Assembly (NCBI GenBank): GCA_024405435.1 | Contig: JAKSOU010000003.1 | Span: 1 to 64,000, forward strand | DNA: 64,000 nt | Source: Akkermansia sp. | GTDB lineage: Bacteria; Verrucomicrobiota; Verrucomicrobiia; Verrucomicrobiales; Akkermansiaceae | Reading direction: 5' to 3' | In this document: one piece after another, positions 28,871 through 37,403 of the stretch | Layout of the letters: every line of letters starts with the position of its first letter | Numbering within the stretch: position 1 is the first letter of the stretch | Program-made: the position numbers and the translations under genes | Notes under the pieces: model-generated | The model's input: the letters and a program-made list of their open reading frames with translations, nothing else | Told to the model about the DNA's origin: nothing | Databases searched by the model: none

Positions 28871-29947
28871 TTATTTCAATTCGTCCATGCGCTCCTGCAT
28901 CTCTGCGTGCTGCATGCGGGAGATGATTTCATCCAGTGCGCCGGTGGTGACCACGATGTCGAGGTTGTAGGCGGTGTATCCGATGCGGTGGTCGGTGAGG
29001 CGGTTTTGGGGGAAGTTGTAGGTGCGTATTTTCTCCTCGCGTCCGCCGGAGCCGATGAGGGAGCGGCGCTTCTCTGAATAGCTCTGCTGGGCCTCGCGCT
29101 GCTTCATCTCGAAGAGGCGGGCGCGGAGGATGCGCATGCCGGTCTCCCTGTTCTTGATTTGGGAGCGTTCCTGCTCGCAGCGCACCATGATACCGGTGGG
29201 CAGGTGGAAAATCTGCACGGCGGATTCCGTGCGGTTCACGTGCTGGCCGCCCGCGCCGCCGGAACGGCAGGTCTCGATGCGCAGGTCCTCCGGGCGGATT
29301 TCCACGTCCACCTCCTCGGCCTCCGGCAGCACGGCCACCGTGGCGGTGGAGGTGTGGATGCGCCCCTGGGTCTCCGTGACGGGCACGCGCTGCACGCGGT
29401 GCACGCCGCTCTCGTACTTCAGGTAGCGGAACACCTCCTCGCCGGAGACGCGCGCGGTCACCTCCTTGAAGCCGCCCACGTCGCTCGGGCTGGCATCCAG
29501 AATTTCAAACTTCCAGCCGCGGGTGTCCGCATAGCGCTGGTACATGCCCAGCAGGTCGCCCGCAAAGAGGGATGCCTCGTCGCCGCCCGTTCCGGCGCGG
29601 ATCTCCACCAGCGCGTCGCGGTCCTCCGTGGCGTCGCGCGGCAACAGGCTGTACTGGATTTCCTCCTCCAGCTGCGCCTCTCGCGGCTCCAGCGCCGCCA
29701 GGTCCGCCTGTGCCAGCGCGGCCATCTCCTCGTCCTCTCCGGCCGCCAGCTCGCGGTTCTCCCCAATCTGGCGCCGGATGTCCAGCAGCTCGTCCCAGCA
29801 GCGCATCAGCTCCTGCGCGCGGCGGTGCTCGCGCATCATCTCCTCCGCGCGGGCGCGGTCGTTGAACAGGGCCGGGTCCGCAATCTGCGTCTCCAGCTCC
29901 GCCAGGCGCGCGCGGCGTTTCTCAATGAGCGGCGCATAATCCATCAT
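28871..29947 (-). CDS. prfA: Peptide chain release factor 1
   Basis: 358 residues, ends translation at UAA and UAG codons. Domain 2 carries the tripeptide anticodon motif PVT (in [13 protein letters not shown]; PxT marks RF1 rather than the SPF of RF2). Domain 3 has the catalytic GGQ in [16 protein letters not shown]. There is no internal frameshift, as expected for RF1. Two adjacent ATGs (29947, 29944) lie 8 and 11 nt downstream of a TAGAAT box; both give near-leaderless mRNA. First gene of the prfA-prmC-membrane protein operon. Confidence 0.97.
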   Translation of the reverse strand: MMDYAPLIEKRRARLAELETQIADPALFNDRARAEEMMREHRRAQELMRCWDELLDIRRQIGENRELAAGEDEEMAALAQADLAALEPREAQLEEEIQYSLLPRDATEDRDALVEIRAGTGGDEASLFAGDLLGMYQRYADTRGWKFEILDASPSDVGGFKEVTARVSGEEVFRYLKYESGVHRVQRVPVTETQGRIHTSTATVAVLPEAEEVDVEIRPEDLRIETCRSGGAGGQHVNRTESAVQIFHLPTGIMVRCEQERSQIKNRETGMRILRARLFEMKQREAQQSYSEKRRSLIGSGGREEKIRTYNFPQNRLTDHRIGYTAYNLDIVVTTGALDEIISRMQHAEMQERMDELK

Positions 29948-29955
29948 ACCCGCCC

Positions 29956-29984
29956 ATTCTATCCCACCACGCCGCGCCGCGCAA
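29956..29984 (-). promoter_or_regulatory. Predicted prfA operon promoter
   Basis: TTGCGC (29979-29984), 17-nt spacer, TAGAAT (29956-29961), 8 nt to the first ATG at 29947. Confidence 0.65.
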
Positions 29985-30049
29985 GCGCATTTTAGTCTTG
30001 CCTATCGCCGCGCCGTGTGGTACAAGAGGCGCACCAACCCCCGCCGAAC

Positions 30050-30120
30050 GGTCTCGTGGTGTAATGGTAGCACAAGGGATTTTGGTTCCCTTGGCCTAGG
30101 TTCGAATCCTGGCGAGACTA
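30050..30120 (+). tRNA. tRNA-Gln (anticodon UUG)
   Basis: Cloverleaf readable by eye: acceptor stem GGTCTCG / CGAGACT with a weak G-U first pair, D stem GTGT/GCAC, anticodon stem AGGGA/TCCCT with loop TTTTGGT giving anticodon TTG, and T arm with TTCGAAT. Discriminator A at 30120; CCA is not encoded and must be added. A weak 1-72 pair is usual for bacterial tRNA-Gln recognised by GlnRS. Confidence 0.93.
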
Positions 30121-30128
30121 CGATGTAG

Positions 30129-30170
30129 AAAACACCCCCATCCGGCATTCCGCCGAACGGGGGTGTCTTG
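30129..30170 (+). terminator. Hairpin terminator after tRNA-Gln
   Basis: ACACCCCC (30132-30139) pairs with GGGGGTGT (30159-30166), followed by CTTGTATT. It lies 12 nt after the tRNA end. Confidence 0.7.
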
Positions 30171-30171
30171 T

Positions 30172-30236
30172 ATTCCGCGCGCGGAGCGCGCCTAACTTAC
30201 AAATTGTAAATCGTCAATTGTAAATTGTAAATCGGC
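30172..30236. repeat. Composite dispersed repeat: GC hairpin plus AT-rich tandem units
   Basis: GCGCGC-GGA-GCGCGC hairpin, then TTACAAATTGTAAATCG, TCAATTGTAAATTGTAAATCG. Closest relative is at 60497-60550, where the same order (GCGCGC hairpin, then TTTACAAATTGTAAAT units) occurs. Confidence 0.75.
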
Positions 30237-30237
30237 T

Positions 30238-32025
30238 TTAGCCGTTGTACTTGCCGTAGATGGGGCCGAAGTTCTTGCAGGCGCGGAAGTCTGCGCCCTC
30301 CGGGTCTGCGGTGCCGAAGAGGTTCCAGGCGGCGGGACGGTAGATGTCCTCCTCCGGCACGTTGTGGGCGTACACGGGGATGCGCAGCATGGAGGCCAGC
30401 GTGATGATGTCCGCGCCGATGTGGCCGTATGTCCAGGCGCCGTGGTTGGCGCCCATGTTGGCCATCACGGAGTAGACGTCCTTGAAGGCGCCCTTTCCGG
30501 TGAGGCGCGGGGCGAACCAGGTGGTGGGCCAGCCCGGGTCGGTGCGCTCGTCCAGCGTGTTGTTGACCTTCTCCGGGAGGGAGCAGGTGTAGCCTTCCGC
30601 AATCACCAGCACGGGGCCCTGTCCCTTGACCAGGTTCATGCGGATCATGGTGACGGGCACGTCGCCCTTGGAGACGAAGTGCAGGGAGTAGCCGCCGCCG
30701 CGGAAGTACTCGCGGTTGGCGGGGCACCAGCAGGAGTTGTCCATCATGGCCTCGATATCCTCCTTGGTGGTCTCGCCGGTCTTCTTCATGCAGGGCTTGC
30801 CGTCCTTTCCGGTGGAGTACATGTTGCCGTCCAGGGCGGTGGAACCGGAGTTGATGAGGTGCATGATGCCGTTGGCGGCGTGGCCCTCCATGGTGTATCC
30901 CGTCACGCGCTTCACGGCGGCGGGGGACCAGTAGGTGCGGATATCGGAGAAGCAGGCGGCCTGCCCGGTGAGCTGGTGGAGCAGGAGCATGCACACGCCG
31001 TTCATGGCATCGTTCTCCGTGGCGAAGGGGATAGCCTCGCGCGGGCCGTTCCAGTCGAACGTGCTGTTGATGAGGGATTCCGCCATGTCGCCGTTCGGGT
31101 AGAAATCCGTCCAGTGGCGCTGGCCCTGGAATCCGCCGCAGATGGCGTTGAAGCCCAGGCCCTCCTCCTCGCGGTCGATAGTCTTGAGGTAGGGGTTGCC
31201 GTGCATCATGTCGCGGAAGATGATCATCATGAGGATGCTCTCGCGCAGCGTGCGCTCCTTGTCCTCCGCGGAGAGGATGAGGTCCGGCCTGTTGCGCTCC
31301 GGGCCGATGTGGACGTAGCGCTTGGCCCACTCCATGGCCAGATCGAACTCCTTCTCGTCGTAGATCTTGAGCTCCATGCGGCGCTTCACCTCCGTCATGT
31401 CCACGGGCTGCACGCGCATGCCCAGGTAGTCCTCCCAGAACGGCTGGTCCAGGATGGAGCCGGCAATGCCCATGGCGCAGCCGCCGATGGAGAGGTAGCC
31501 CTTGCCCTTGAGGGTGGCCACGGCGATGCCGGCGCGCGCGAAGCGCAGGATCTTCTCCGCCACGTCCTCCGGGATGGTGGTGTCGTCCGCGTCCTGCACG
31601 TCATGCCCGTAGATGGAGAAGGCGGGCACGCCCTTCTGGGCGTAGGCGGCCAGGGCGGCGGCCAGGTAGACGGCGCCGGGGCGCTCCGTGCCGTTGAAGC
31701 CCCAGATGGCCTTGGGGATGCGGTTGTCCGTCTCGAAGGTCTCCGTGATGTAGCACCAGCAGGGGGTGACGATGAGCGAGCAGCCCACGTTGTTCTCCGC
31801 GAACTTCTGGTTGGCGGCGGCGGCCTCTGCGGGACCGCCGATGCAGGTATCGGCGATAACGCACTTGACGGGCTGGCCGTTGGCGTGCTTCACGTTGGCC
31901 TCGATGAGGGCGGCAGCGGCCTTGGCCATGTTCATGGTCTGGTCTTCCAGGGACTCGCGGACGCCGAGGCGGCGGCCGTCAATCGTGGGGCGAATGCCGA
32001 TGGTCGGCAGTGTATCGTATTTCAT
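30238..32025 (-). CDS. fucI: L-fucose isomerase
   Basis: 595 residues (E. coli 591), cytoplasmic, converts L-fucose to L-fuculose as the first step of fucose breakdown. Recognisable blocks include [19 protein letters not shown] at the start, [35 protein letters not shown] and the metal-ligand region [28 protein letters not shown] and [21 protein letters not shown] (split across two blocks) are near the C-terminus. Gene order fucP-fucI, 42 nt apart on one strand, makes this a fucose uptake and isomerisation operon; the kinase and aldolase genes are not in the window. Confidence 0.96.
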   Translation of the reverse strand: MKYDTLPTIGIRPTIDGRRLGVRESLEDQTMNMAKAAAALIEANVKHANGQPVKCVIADTCIGGPAEAAAANQKFAENNVGCSLIVTPCWCYITETFETDNRIPKAIWGFNGTERPGAVYLAAALAAYAQKGVPAFSIYGHDVQDADDTTIPEDVAEKILRFARAGIAVATLKGKGYLSIGGCAMGIAGSILDQPFWEDYLGMRVQPVDMTEVKRRMELKIYDEKEFDLAMEWAKRYVHIGPERNRPDLILSAEDKERTLRESILMMIIFRDMMHGNPYLKTIDREEEGLGFNAICGGFQGQRHWTDFYPNGDMAESLINSTFDWNGPREAIPFATENDAMNGVCMLLLHQLTGQAACFSDIRTYWSPAAVKRVTGYTMEGHAANGIMHLINSGSTALDGNMYSTGKDGKPCMKKTGETTKEDIEAMMDNSCWCPANREYFRGGGYSLHFVSKGDVPVTMIRMNLVKGQGPVLVIAEGYTCSLPEKVNNTLDERTDPGWPTTWFAPRLTGKGAFKDVYSVMANMGANHGAWTYGHIGADIITLASMLRIPVYAHNVPEEDIYRPAAWNLFGTADPEGADFRACKNFGPIYGKYNG

Positions 32026-32067
32026 ATTGTCGTTTGAATTATGGGTTGGAATGAATAATGAGAGGGG

Positions 32068-33618
32068 TTACTTTTCCTCGGCCTGCGGCACGGCGGGCTT
32101 GCGGAAAATCAGGCTGTACACCAGCACCACCGCAAAGCAGATGGCAGGCACGATGAAGGAGGCGCGCAGCAGCGTGGACGAGGTCTTGAGGTTGGAGTCC
32201 CAGGTGGTGTCGAACCCGCTCACCAGGGAGGCCCAGGAGCTGTCCACGTTGCCGATGATGCCGGCCATCCACGGGGTGATGATGGCGCCGCCGAGAATGG
32301 CCATGATGAGGCCGGCGGCACCGAGCTTGAGGATGCGCTGGTCAAGGCCGCCCAGGGCAATGCCGTAGATGGTGGGGAACATGAGGCTCATGCAGCCGCT
32401 CATCAGCACCAGGAAGATGACGTTCGCGGAGAACGGCAGGCCGCCGATGCTGAACAGCACGTCGCTGGGCAGGTACATCACGCCCAGGCAGCAGAGGATG
32501 GCGCCCACGGCGAAGATGCTCATCATGCTCGCCGGGTTGAACTTCTTCATGTAGTACGTGGCAATCCAGCGGCAGAGGATGAAGAAGCAGAGGGCGATCA
32601 CATAGTAGCTGGCGGCGGTGTCGGGTGCCACGCCCAGCTCCTTCTGGCAGTACACGTTCATCCACGTCCAGGCGGCAATCTGCACGCCCACGTAGAAGAA
32701 CTGGGCAATCACGCCGCACCAGTAGCGCGGGGCCTTGAGCAGGCCCGCCAGCATGCTGCGGTAGGAGCCCACAATGCAGATGTAGGCGATGGGGCCCAGC
32801 ATGCCCAGCAGAATCCACTGCACCTTGTCCATCTCCGGGAACAGCCAGTACAGCACGGACAGCGGCACAAAGCTGAACAGCGCGGCAACCAGCACGCGCA
32901 GGCCACCGCCCTGGCCGCCCTCCGTCTTGGCGGGCTTCTGCTCCTCCGCCTTGGAGCGCAGGAAGCACACCCACATGATGAGAGCAATGGCGCACAGGCC
33001 CACATACGGGGCGCCCAGCCAGAAGAGCTCGTTGCTGACAATCCCGTCCAGCGTCTGGGGATCCATGAGCTGGCGCTCCTCCGCGGTGGCGGGGTTCAGG
33101 TTGCCCAGGATGAGCTGCTGCGCCAGCACAATGCCCATCAGCGAGCCCAGCGGGTTGAACGCCTGCGCGAAGTTCAAGCGGCGCACACCCGTCTTGGGGT
33201 CGCCCAGGGAGAGCACGTACGGGTTGCAGGTGGTCTCCAGCAGGGAGCAGCCGCCCGCCACAATGAAGATGGCAATGAAGTACGTGTCGAAGCTCTGCCA
33301 GCCGCATGCCGGGATGTACAGCAACGCGCCCAGCACATAGATGCCCAGGCCGATGAGCACACCCACGCGGTAGGAGAACTCCTCAATCAGGATGGATGCG
33401 AAGATGGCCAGCACGGCATACGCGCCGTAGAACGCCACCTGCACCAGGCCCGCCTGCGCCTGCGAGAGCGTGAATATCTTCTGGAACGACGGCACCAGGT
33501 TGTCCGTCATGTTGTTCAGCAGGCCCCACAGGGCAAAGCAGCTCACCAGCAGGAAAAACACCGCGCGGAACTTGCGCGGCACTACGGGTGTCAAATCACG
33601 TTGATTGTCCGTACTCAT
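32068..33618 (-). CDS. fucP: L-fucose:H+ symporter-type MFS permease
   Basis: 516 residues, inner membrane, 12 predicted helices. FALWGLLNNMTDNLVPSFQK in the first helix region, VAFYGAYAVLAIFASILIEE and GGCSLLETTCNPYVLSLGDP, followed by LNFAQAFNPLGSLMGIVLAQ, are the signatures of the FucP/FHS family. It is longer than E. coli FucP (438), with an added hydrophilic loop around residues 230-250 (SKAEEQKPAKTEGGQGGG). Start ATG 33618 (MSTDNQRDL) is chosen because a promoter covers 33627-33654. Pairing with fucI supports fucose as substrate. Confidence 0.92.
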   Translation of the reverse strand: MSTDNQRDLTPVVPRKFRAVFFLLVSCFALWGLLNNMTDNLVPSFQKIFTLSQAQAGLVQVAFYGAYAVLAIFASILIEEFSYRVGVLIGLGIYVLGALLYIPACGWQSFDTYFIAIFIVAGGCSLLETTCNPYVLSLGDPKTGVRRLNFAQAFNPLGSLMGIVLAQQLILGNLNPATAEERQLMDPQTLDGIVSNELFWLGAPYVGLCAIALIMWVCFLRSKAEEQKPAKTEGGQGGGLRVLVAALFSFVPLSVLYWLFPEMDKVQWILLGMLGPIAYICIVGSYRSMLAGLLKAPRYWCGVIAQFFYVGVQIAAWTWMNVYCQKELGVAPDTAASYYVIALCFFILCRWIATYYMKKFNPASMMSIFAVGAILCCLGVMYLPSDVLFSIGGLPFSANVIFLVLMSGCMSLMFPTIYGIALGGLDQRILKLGAAGLIMAILGGAIITPWMAGIIGNVDSSWASLVSGFDTTWDSNLKTSSTLLRASFIVPAICFAVVLVYSLIFRKPAVPQAEEK

Positions 33619-33626
33619 AATACACG

Positions 33627-33654
33627 AGTCTACCATATAGCCCAGCCGTGTCAA
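33627..33654 (-). promoter_or_regulatory. Predicted fucPI promoter
   Basis: TTGACA (33649-33654), 16-nt spacer, TAGACT (33627-33632), 8 nt to the ATG at 33618. With the near-consensus -35 it should be a strong promoter; I see no catabolite-type operator that I can name. Confidence 0.65.
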
Positions 33655-33697
33655 CGACTAAAAGCGAGCCGGCGCGAGAAACATCCCGCGAAATGGC

Positions 33698-33725
33698 TTG
33701 ACAAATCCGCGCCCGCGCGTATAGT
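33698..33725 (+). promoter_or_regulatory. Predicted pheST promoter
   Basis: TTGACA (33698-33703), 16-nt spacer, TATAGT (33720-33725). The ATG at 33742 follows after 16 nt, so there is no room for a T-box or attenuator leader. Confidence 0.7.
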
Positions 33726-33741
33726 ACGCCCGCGAACCGTT

Positions 33742-34752
33742 ATGAAAGATAAGATAGCAAGCGTACAAGCAGAGGCCCTGGCGCGTATCGGCGGAATAGC
33801 CGATATGAAGGCGCTGGAGGAGGCGCGCGTGGCCGTGCTCGGCAAGAAGGGCACGCTCACCCAGCTGCAGCAGGGCATGAAGGATGTGCCCAAGGAGGAC
33901 AAGCCCGCCGTGGGCGCCCTGCTCAACGAGGCCCGCGCCGCCATCACCGCCGCGCTGGACGCCCGCAAGGACGCGCTGCAGCAGGAGATAGACCGCGCGG
34001 CCGTGGCCGGGTGCGATGTGACCATGCCCGGCGCCACGCTTCCCGGCGGCGGCCTGCACCCCATCAGCATTGTGCGCGACGAGGCGGTGCGCATCCTGCG
34101 CCGCATGGGATTCACCCTGGCGGACGGCCCGGAGATTGAGGACGAGTGGCACTGCTTCGATGCGCTCAACACGCCGGAGGACCACCCCGCCCGCAACGAG
34201 AAGGACACCTTCTACTTTGACAGCGGCAAGCTGCTGCGCACGCAGACCAGCACCGTGCAGGCCCGCGTGATGGAGAAGCAGGCGCCGCCCGTGCGCATCT
34301 TCTGCCCCGGCTCCGCCTTCCGCCGCGACGCCATCGACGCCACCCACCTCTCCGCCTTCAACCAGATTGAGGGCCTGTACGTGGACAAGCACGTGAGCGT
34401 GGGCGACCTCAAGGGCACGCTGGAATACTTCTTGAAGGCCCTGTTCGGCAGCGAGACGGCGGTTCGCTTCCGCCCGCACTTCTTCCCGTTCACGGAGCCG
34501 AGCTTCGAGATCGACGTGCTGCTTCAGGCGGCGGGCCAGGCCCCGCGCTGGATTGAAATCGCCGGCTGCGGCATGGTGAACCCCGCCGTGTTCGAGAACA
34601 TCGACAAGGCCGCCGGAAAGCGCCTGTACAGCGATTGCACGGGCTTCGCCTTCGGCATCGGCCTGGAGCGCCTCGCCATGATCCGCTGGGGCATCCGCGA
34701 TATCCGCCTGCTCATCGAGAACGATGTCCGCTTCCTCGCCCAGTTCCAATAA
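33742..34752 (+). CDS. pheS: Phenylalanine--tRNA ligase alpha subunit
   Basis: 336 residues (E. coli 327), catalytic subunit of the cytoplasmic alpha2-beta2 enzyme charging tRNA-Phe. N-terminal coiled coil (residues 1-85) that grips the tRNA, then class II motifs: motif 2 in VRIFCPGSAFRRDAIDATH, FRPHFFPFTEPSFEIDV (Phe-binding), and motif 3 in GFAFGIGLERLAMIRWGI. Start ATG 33742 (MKDKIASVQAEAL) is the family-typical N-terminus and sits just after its promoter. pheT follows after an 18-nt gap. Confidence 0.97.
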   Translation: MKDKIASVQAEALARIGGIADMKALEEARVAVLGKKGTLTQLQQGMKDVPKEDKPAVGALLNEARAAITAALDARKDALQQEIDRAAVAGCDVTMPGATLPGGGLHPISIVRDEAVRILRRMGFTLADGPEIEDEWHCFDALNTPEDHPARNEKDTFYFDSGKLLRTQTSTVQARVMEKQAPPVRIFCPGSAFRRDAIDATHLSAFNQIEGLYVDKHVSVGDLKGTLEYFLKALFGSETAVRFRPHFFPFTEPSFEIDVLLQAAGQAPRWIEIAGCGMVNPAVFENIDKAAGKRLYSDCTGFAFGIGLERLAMIRWGIRDIRLLIENDVRFLAQFQ

Positions 34753-34770
34753 CCCCAACCCTTCCTTACC

Positions 34771-37248
34771 ATGAACGTTTCACTCAATTGGCTTTCCCAA
34801 TACATCGACATCGCGGACCTCGACACCCAGAAGATGGCCGACATGCTCACCTTCGCCGGTATCGAGGTGGAGGGCATCCAGCAGCGCGGCGTCACCACGG
34901 ACAAAGTGGTGGTGGCCCAGGTGAAGGAGAAGGTGCCCGTGGAGGGCAGCGACCACCTCAACTGCTGCCAGGTGGACGCGGGGGAGGGTTCCCTGCGCCA
35001 GATTGTGTGCGGTGCCGCCAACTACAAGGTGGGGGACAAGGTGCCCTGCGCGCTGCCCGGCGCCATCCTGCCCGGCGGCTGGGAAATCAAGGAGGGCAAG
35101 ATGCGCGGCGTGGCCAGCAACGGCATGCTCTGCTCCGCCTCCGAGCTCGGCCTGCCCGACAAGGAGCACGGCCTCTGGATTCTCCCGCAGGACTACGCCA
35201 TCGGCACGCCCGTTCGCGAGTTCGTGAAGTCCGATACCATCTTTGAGCTGGAAATCACGCCGAACCGCCCGGACCTGCTGAGCCACTGGGGCATGGCGCG
35301 CGAGCTGGCCGGCATCACCGGCCGCACCCCGCACGCCCCGGAATACAAGCTGGACACCGTGCCCGCAGGGGATTTCGTGAAGCTCTCCGCGCCGCAGGCT
35401 TGCCCGCTCTACACCGCCACCCGCATCAAGGGCATCAAGATTGCACCCTCCCCGGAGTGGCTGCAGGAGCGCCTTATCGCCATCGGCCTGCGCCCCATCA
35501 ACAACGTGGTGGACATCACCAACTACGTGCTCTTCGAGCTGGGGCACCCGCTGCACGCCTTCGATGCCGCCAAGCTCACCGGCGGGCTGGACATCCGCTA
35601 CGCCAAGGACGGCGAGAAGTTCACCAGCCTCATGGAGGAGGAATACCAGCTCACGCATGAGGACCTGGTCATCTCCGACGCCAGCGGCGCCGCACTCGCC
35701 CTCGGCGGCGTGATGGGCGGCCTGGATTCCGGCGTCACGGACGCCACCACGGACATCGTGCTGGAGTCCGCCTGGTTCCAGCCCTCCGGCATCCGCTACA
35801 CCAGCCGCCGCCTGGGGCTGGGCTCGGATTCCTCGTACCGCTTCGAGCGCGGGGCTTCCCCGTGGAACGTGGCGTTCGCCGCCGGGCGCGCCATCGAGCT
35901 CATCCTGGAATGCGCGGGCGGCACGGCGGAGCCCACCATGGTGGCGGGCCAGGTCCCCTGCCTGGTGCCGGAGGACAAGGCCGCCAGCGCCAAGGTGGTG
36001 GCACAGGGTACCAATGAGAAGATTTTCACCGCCCTCCACAACGTGGAGCTGGACTGGAAGGAGCTGGACATCATGACCAACGCCTCCATCCCCCACCTGG
36101 AGGCCGCGCGCATCCTCAAGAACCTCGGTCTGGAGGACAACGGCGACGGCTCCTGGGCATGCCCGCCCTGGCGCATCGACCTGAAGCGCAGCTGCGACCT
36201 GCTGGAGGAGGTGGTGCGCGTGTGGGGTATCGACAACATCCCCGCCACCAACACCGCCATCTACGTGGAGGAAAGCGCCAGCGACCGCGCCAACGACTAC
36301 CGCATGCAGGTTTCCCGCAAGCTCGCCGGCGCCGGGTTCTGGGAGGTGCAGAGCTTCAAGCTCATCGCCGACAAGAGCATCGACCCCACCATTGCCAGCG
36401 TGGAGAACGCCCTGCCCATCAAGCCGCTTGTGGAAGGCGACATCATCCGCGTGGCGCTGCCCATCTCCGAGGACCACTCCACCCTGCGCCCGTCGCTCGC
36501 CCCCGGCCTCATCGCCGTGGCCGCCCGCAACATCAACCAGGGCATGGAATGCCTGCGCTTCTTCGAGTGCGGCCGCGTGTTCCGCAACACCGGCGGCGGC
36601 AAGGGCAAGGACATCGAGAACGAGGTGCTCGGCATCTTCATGGCCGGCAAGCTTACGCCCGCCAGCTGGGCCGCCACCAAGCCCGCAGACGTCCATTTCG
36701 AGCACCTGCGCGCCGTGGTGGACACCATCGTGCCCAAGGCGCAAATCACCCTCGTTCCCGCCAAGCAGGAGCGTGAGAACGCCGCCTACGGCGCGGATAT
36801 CCAGATCAACGGCCAGGGCTGCGGATACTTCGCACGCCTGTCGCTCTCCAAGTGCCGCGCGCTCGGCCTGCCCATGGAGTGCTACTACGCGGAGCTGGAC
36901 CTCCGCAAGCTCCAGCAGGTGGCAACCGCCCCCTACAAGGCCGCGGACCTGCCGCAGTTCCCCGGCTCCGGCCGCGATGCCTCGCTGGATGTGCCCGCCG
37001 CCACCCGCAACGCGGATATCGTGAAGGCCGTGGAGGCCGCCAAGCAGAAGCTGCTCGTCTCCTTCAACCTCAAGGACGTGTTCTGCGACCCCACCGGCGA
37101 GAAGCTGCCCGCAGACCGCAAGGCCATGACCTATTCCTTCCTCTACCGCGACGAGAAGAAGACCCTCACCGCCGCAGAGGTGGACGCCGCCCACAAGCAG
37201 GTGCTGGACACCCTCGCCGCCAAGGTGCAGGGCCTCAGCTTCCGCTAA
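34771..37248 (+). CDS. pheT: Phenylalanine--tRNA ligase beta subunit
   Basis: 825 residues (E. coli 795). In order: N-terminal MNVSLNWLSQYIDI, an OB-fold tRNA-binding domain (residues about 40-155; DHLNCCQVDAGEG), the B3/B4 editing domain (about 210-400; RPINNVVDITNYVLFELGHP and SRRLGLGSDSSYRFERG), B5 domain with DLLEEVVRVWGIDNIP, catalytic-like core (PSLAPGLIAVAARNINQG, then LRFFECGRVF) and the C-terminal anticodon-binding FDX-ACB domain (QFPGSGRDASLDVPAAT). It mischarging-edits Tyr-tRNA-Phe in known family members. Ends at a strong hairpin shared with the convergent alpha-2-macroglobulin gene. Confidence 0.97.
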   Translation: MNVSLNWLSQYIDIADLDTQKMADMLTFAGIEVEGIQQRGVTTDKVVVAQVKEKVPVEGSDHLNCCQVDAGEGSLRQIVCGAANYKVGDKVPCALPGAILPGGWEIKEGKMRGVASNGMLCSASELGLPDKEHGLWILPQDYAIGTPVREFVKSDTIFELEITPNRPDLLSHWGMARELAGITGRTPHAPEYKLDTVPAGDFVKLSAPQACPLYTATRIKGIKIAPSPEWLQERLIAIGLRPINNVVDITNYVLFELGHPLHAFDAAKLTGGLDIRYAKDGEKFTSLMEEEYQLTHEDLVISDASGAALALGGVMGGLDSGVTDATTDIVLESAWFQPSGIRYTSRRLGLGSDSSYRFERGASPWNVAFAAGRAIELILECAGGTAEPTMVAGQVPCLVPEDKAASAKVVAQGTNEKIFTALHNVELDWKELDIMTNASIPHLEAARILKNLGLEDNGDGSWACPPWRIDLKRSCDLLEEVVRVWGIDNIPATNTAIYVEESASDRANDYRMQVSRKLAGAGFWEVQSFKLIADKSIDPTIASVENALPIKPLVEGDIIRVALPISEDHSTLRPSLAPGLIAVAARNINQGMECLRFFECGRVFRNTGGGKGKDIENEVLGIFMAGKLTPASWAATKPADVHFEHLRAVVDTIVPKAQITLVPAKQERENAAYGADIQINGQGCGYFARLSLSKCRALGLPMECYYAELDLRKLQQVATAPYKAADLPQFPGSGRDASLDVPAATRNADIVKAVEAAKQKLLVSFNLKDVFCDPTGEKLPADRKAMTYSFLYRDEKKTLTAAEVDAAHKQVLDTLAAKVQGLSFR

Positions 37249-37266
37249 GCGGCAACCCCATTCCCC

Positions 37267-37316
37267 AAGCGGGCGCACGGAATGCCGTGCGCCCGCTTGT
37301 GTTCCATAGTTTTTTG
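37267..37316. terminator. Intrinsic terminator after pheT
   Basis: Perfect 14-bp inverted repeat AAGCGGGCGCACGG (37267-37280) / CCGTGCGCCCGCTT (37285-37298) with loop AATG, then a T-rich stretch ending in TTTTTT (37310-37315). It may also serve the convergent gene. Confidence 0.85.
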
Positions 37317-37403
37317 TTGCAAGGCGTGGTTCCGCCAAACAGTGCGCCCCATTACGCCCTTCAAAAAATTTGGGGGCATATATGGTTCACAATGTACGGT
37401 CGT

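Noticed and set aside
33698-33741. Possible T-box or attenuator before pheST
   Set aside because: The promoter lies within 16 nt of the start codon, so no leader RNA structure can form.
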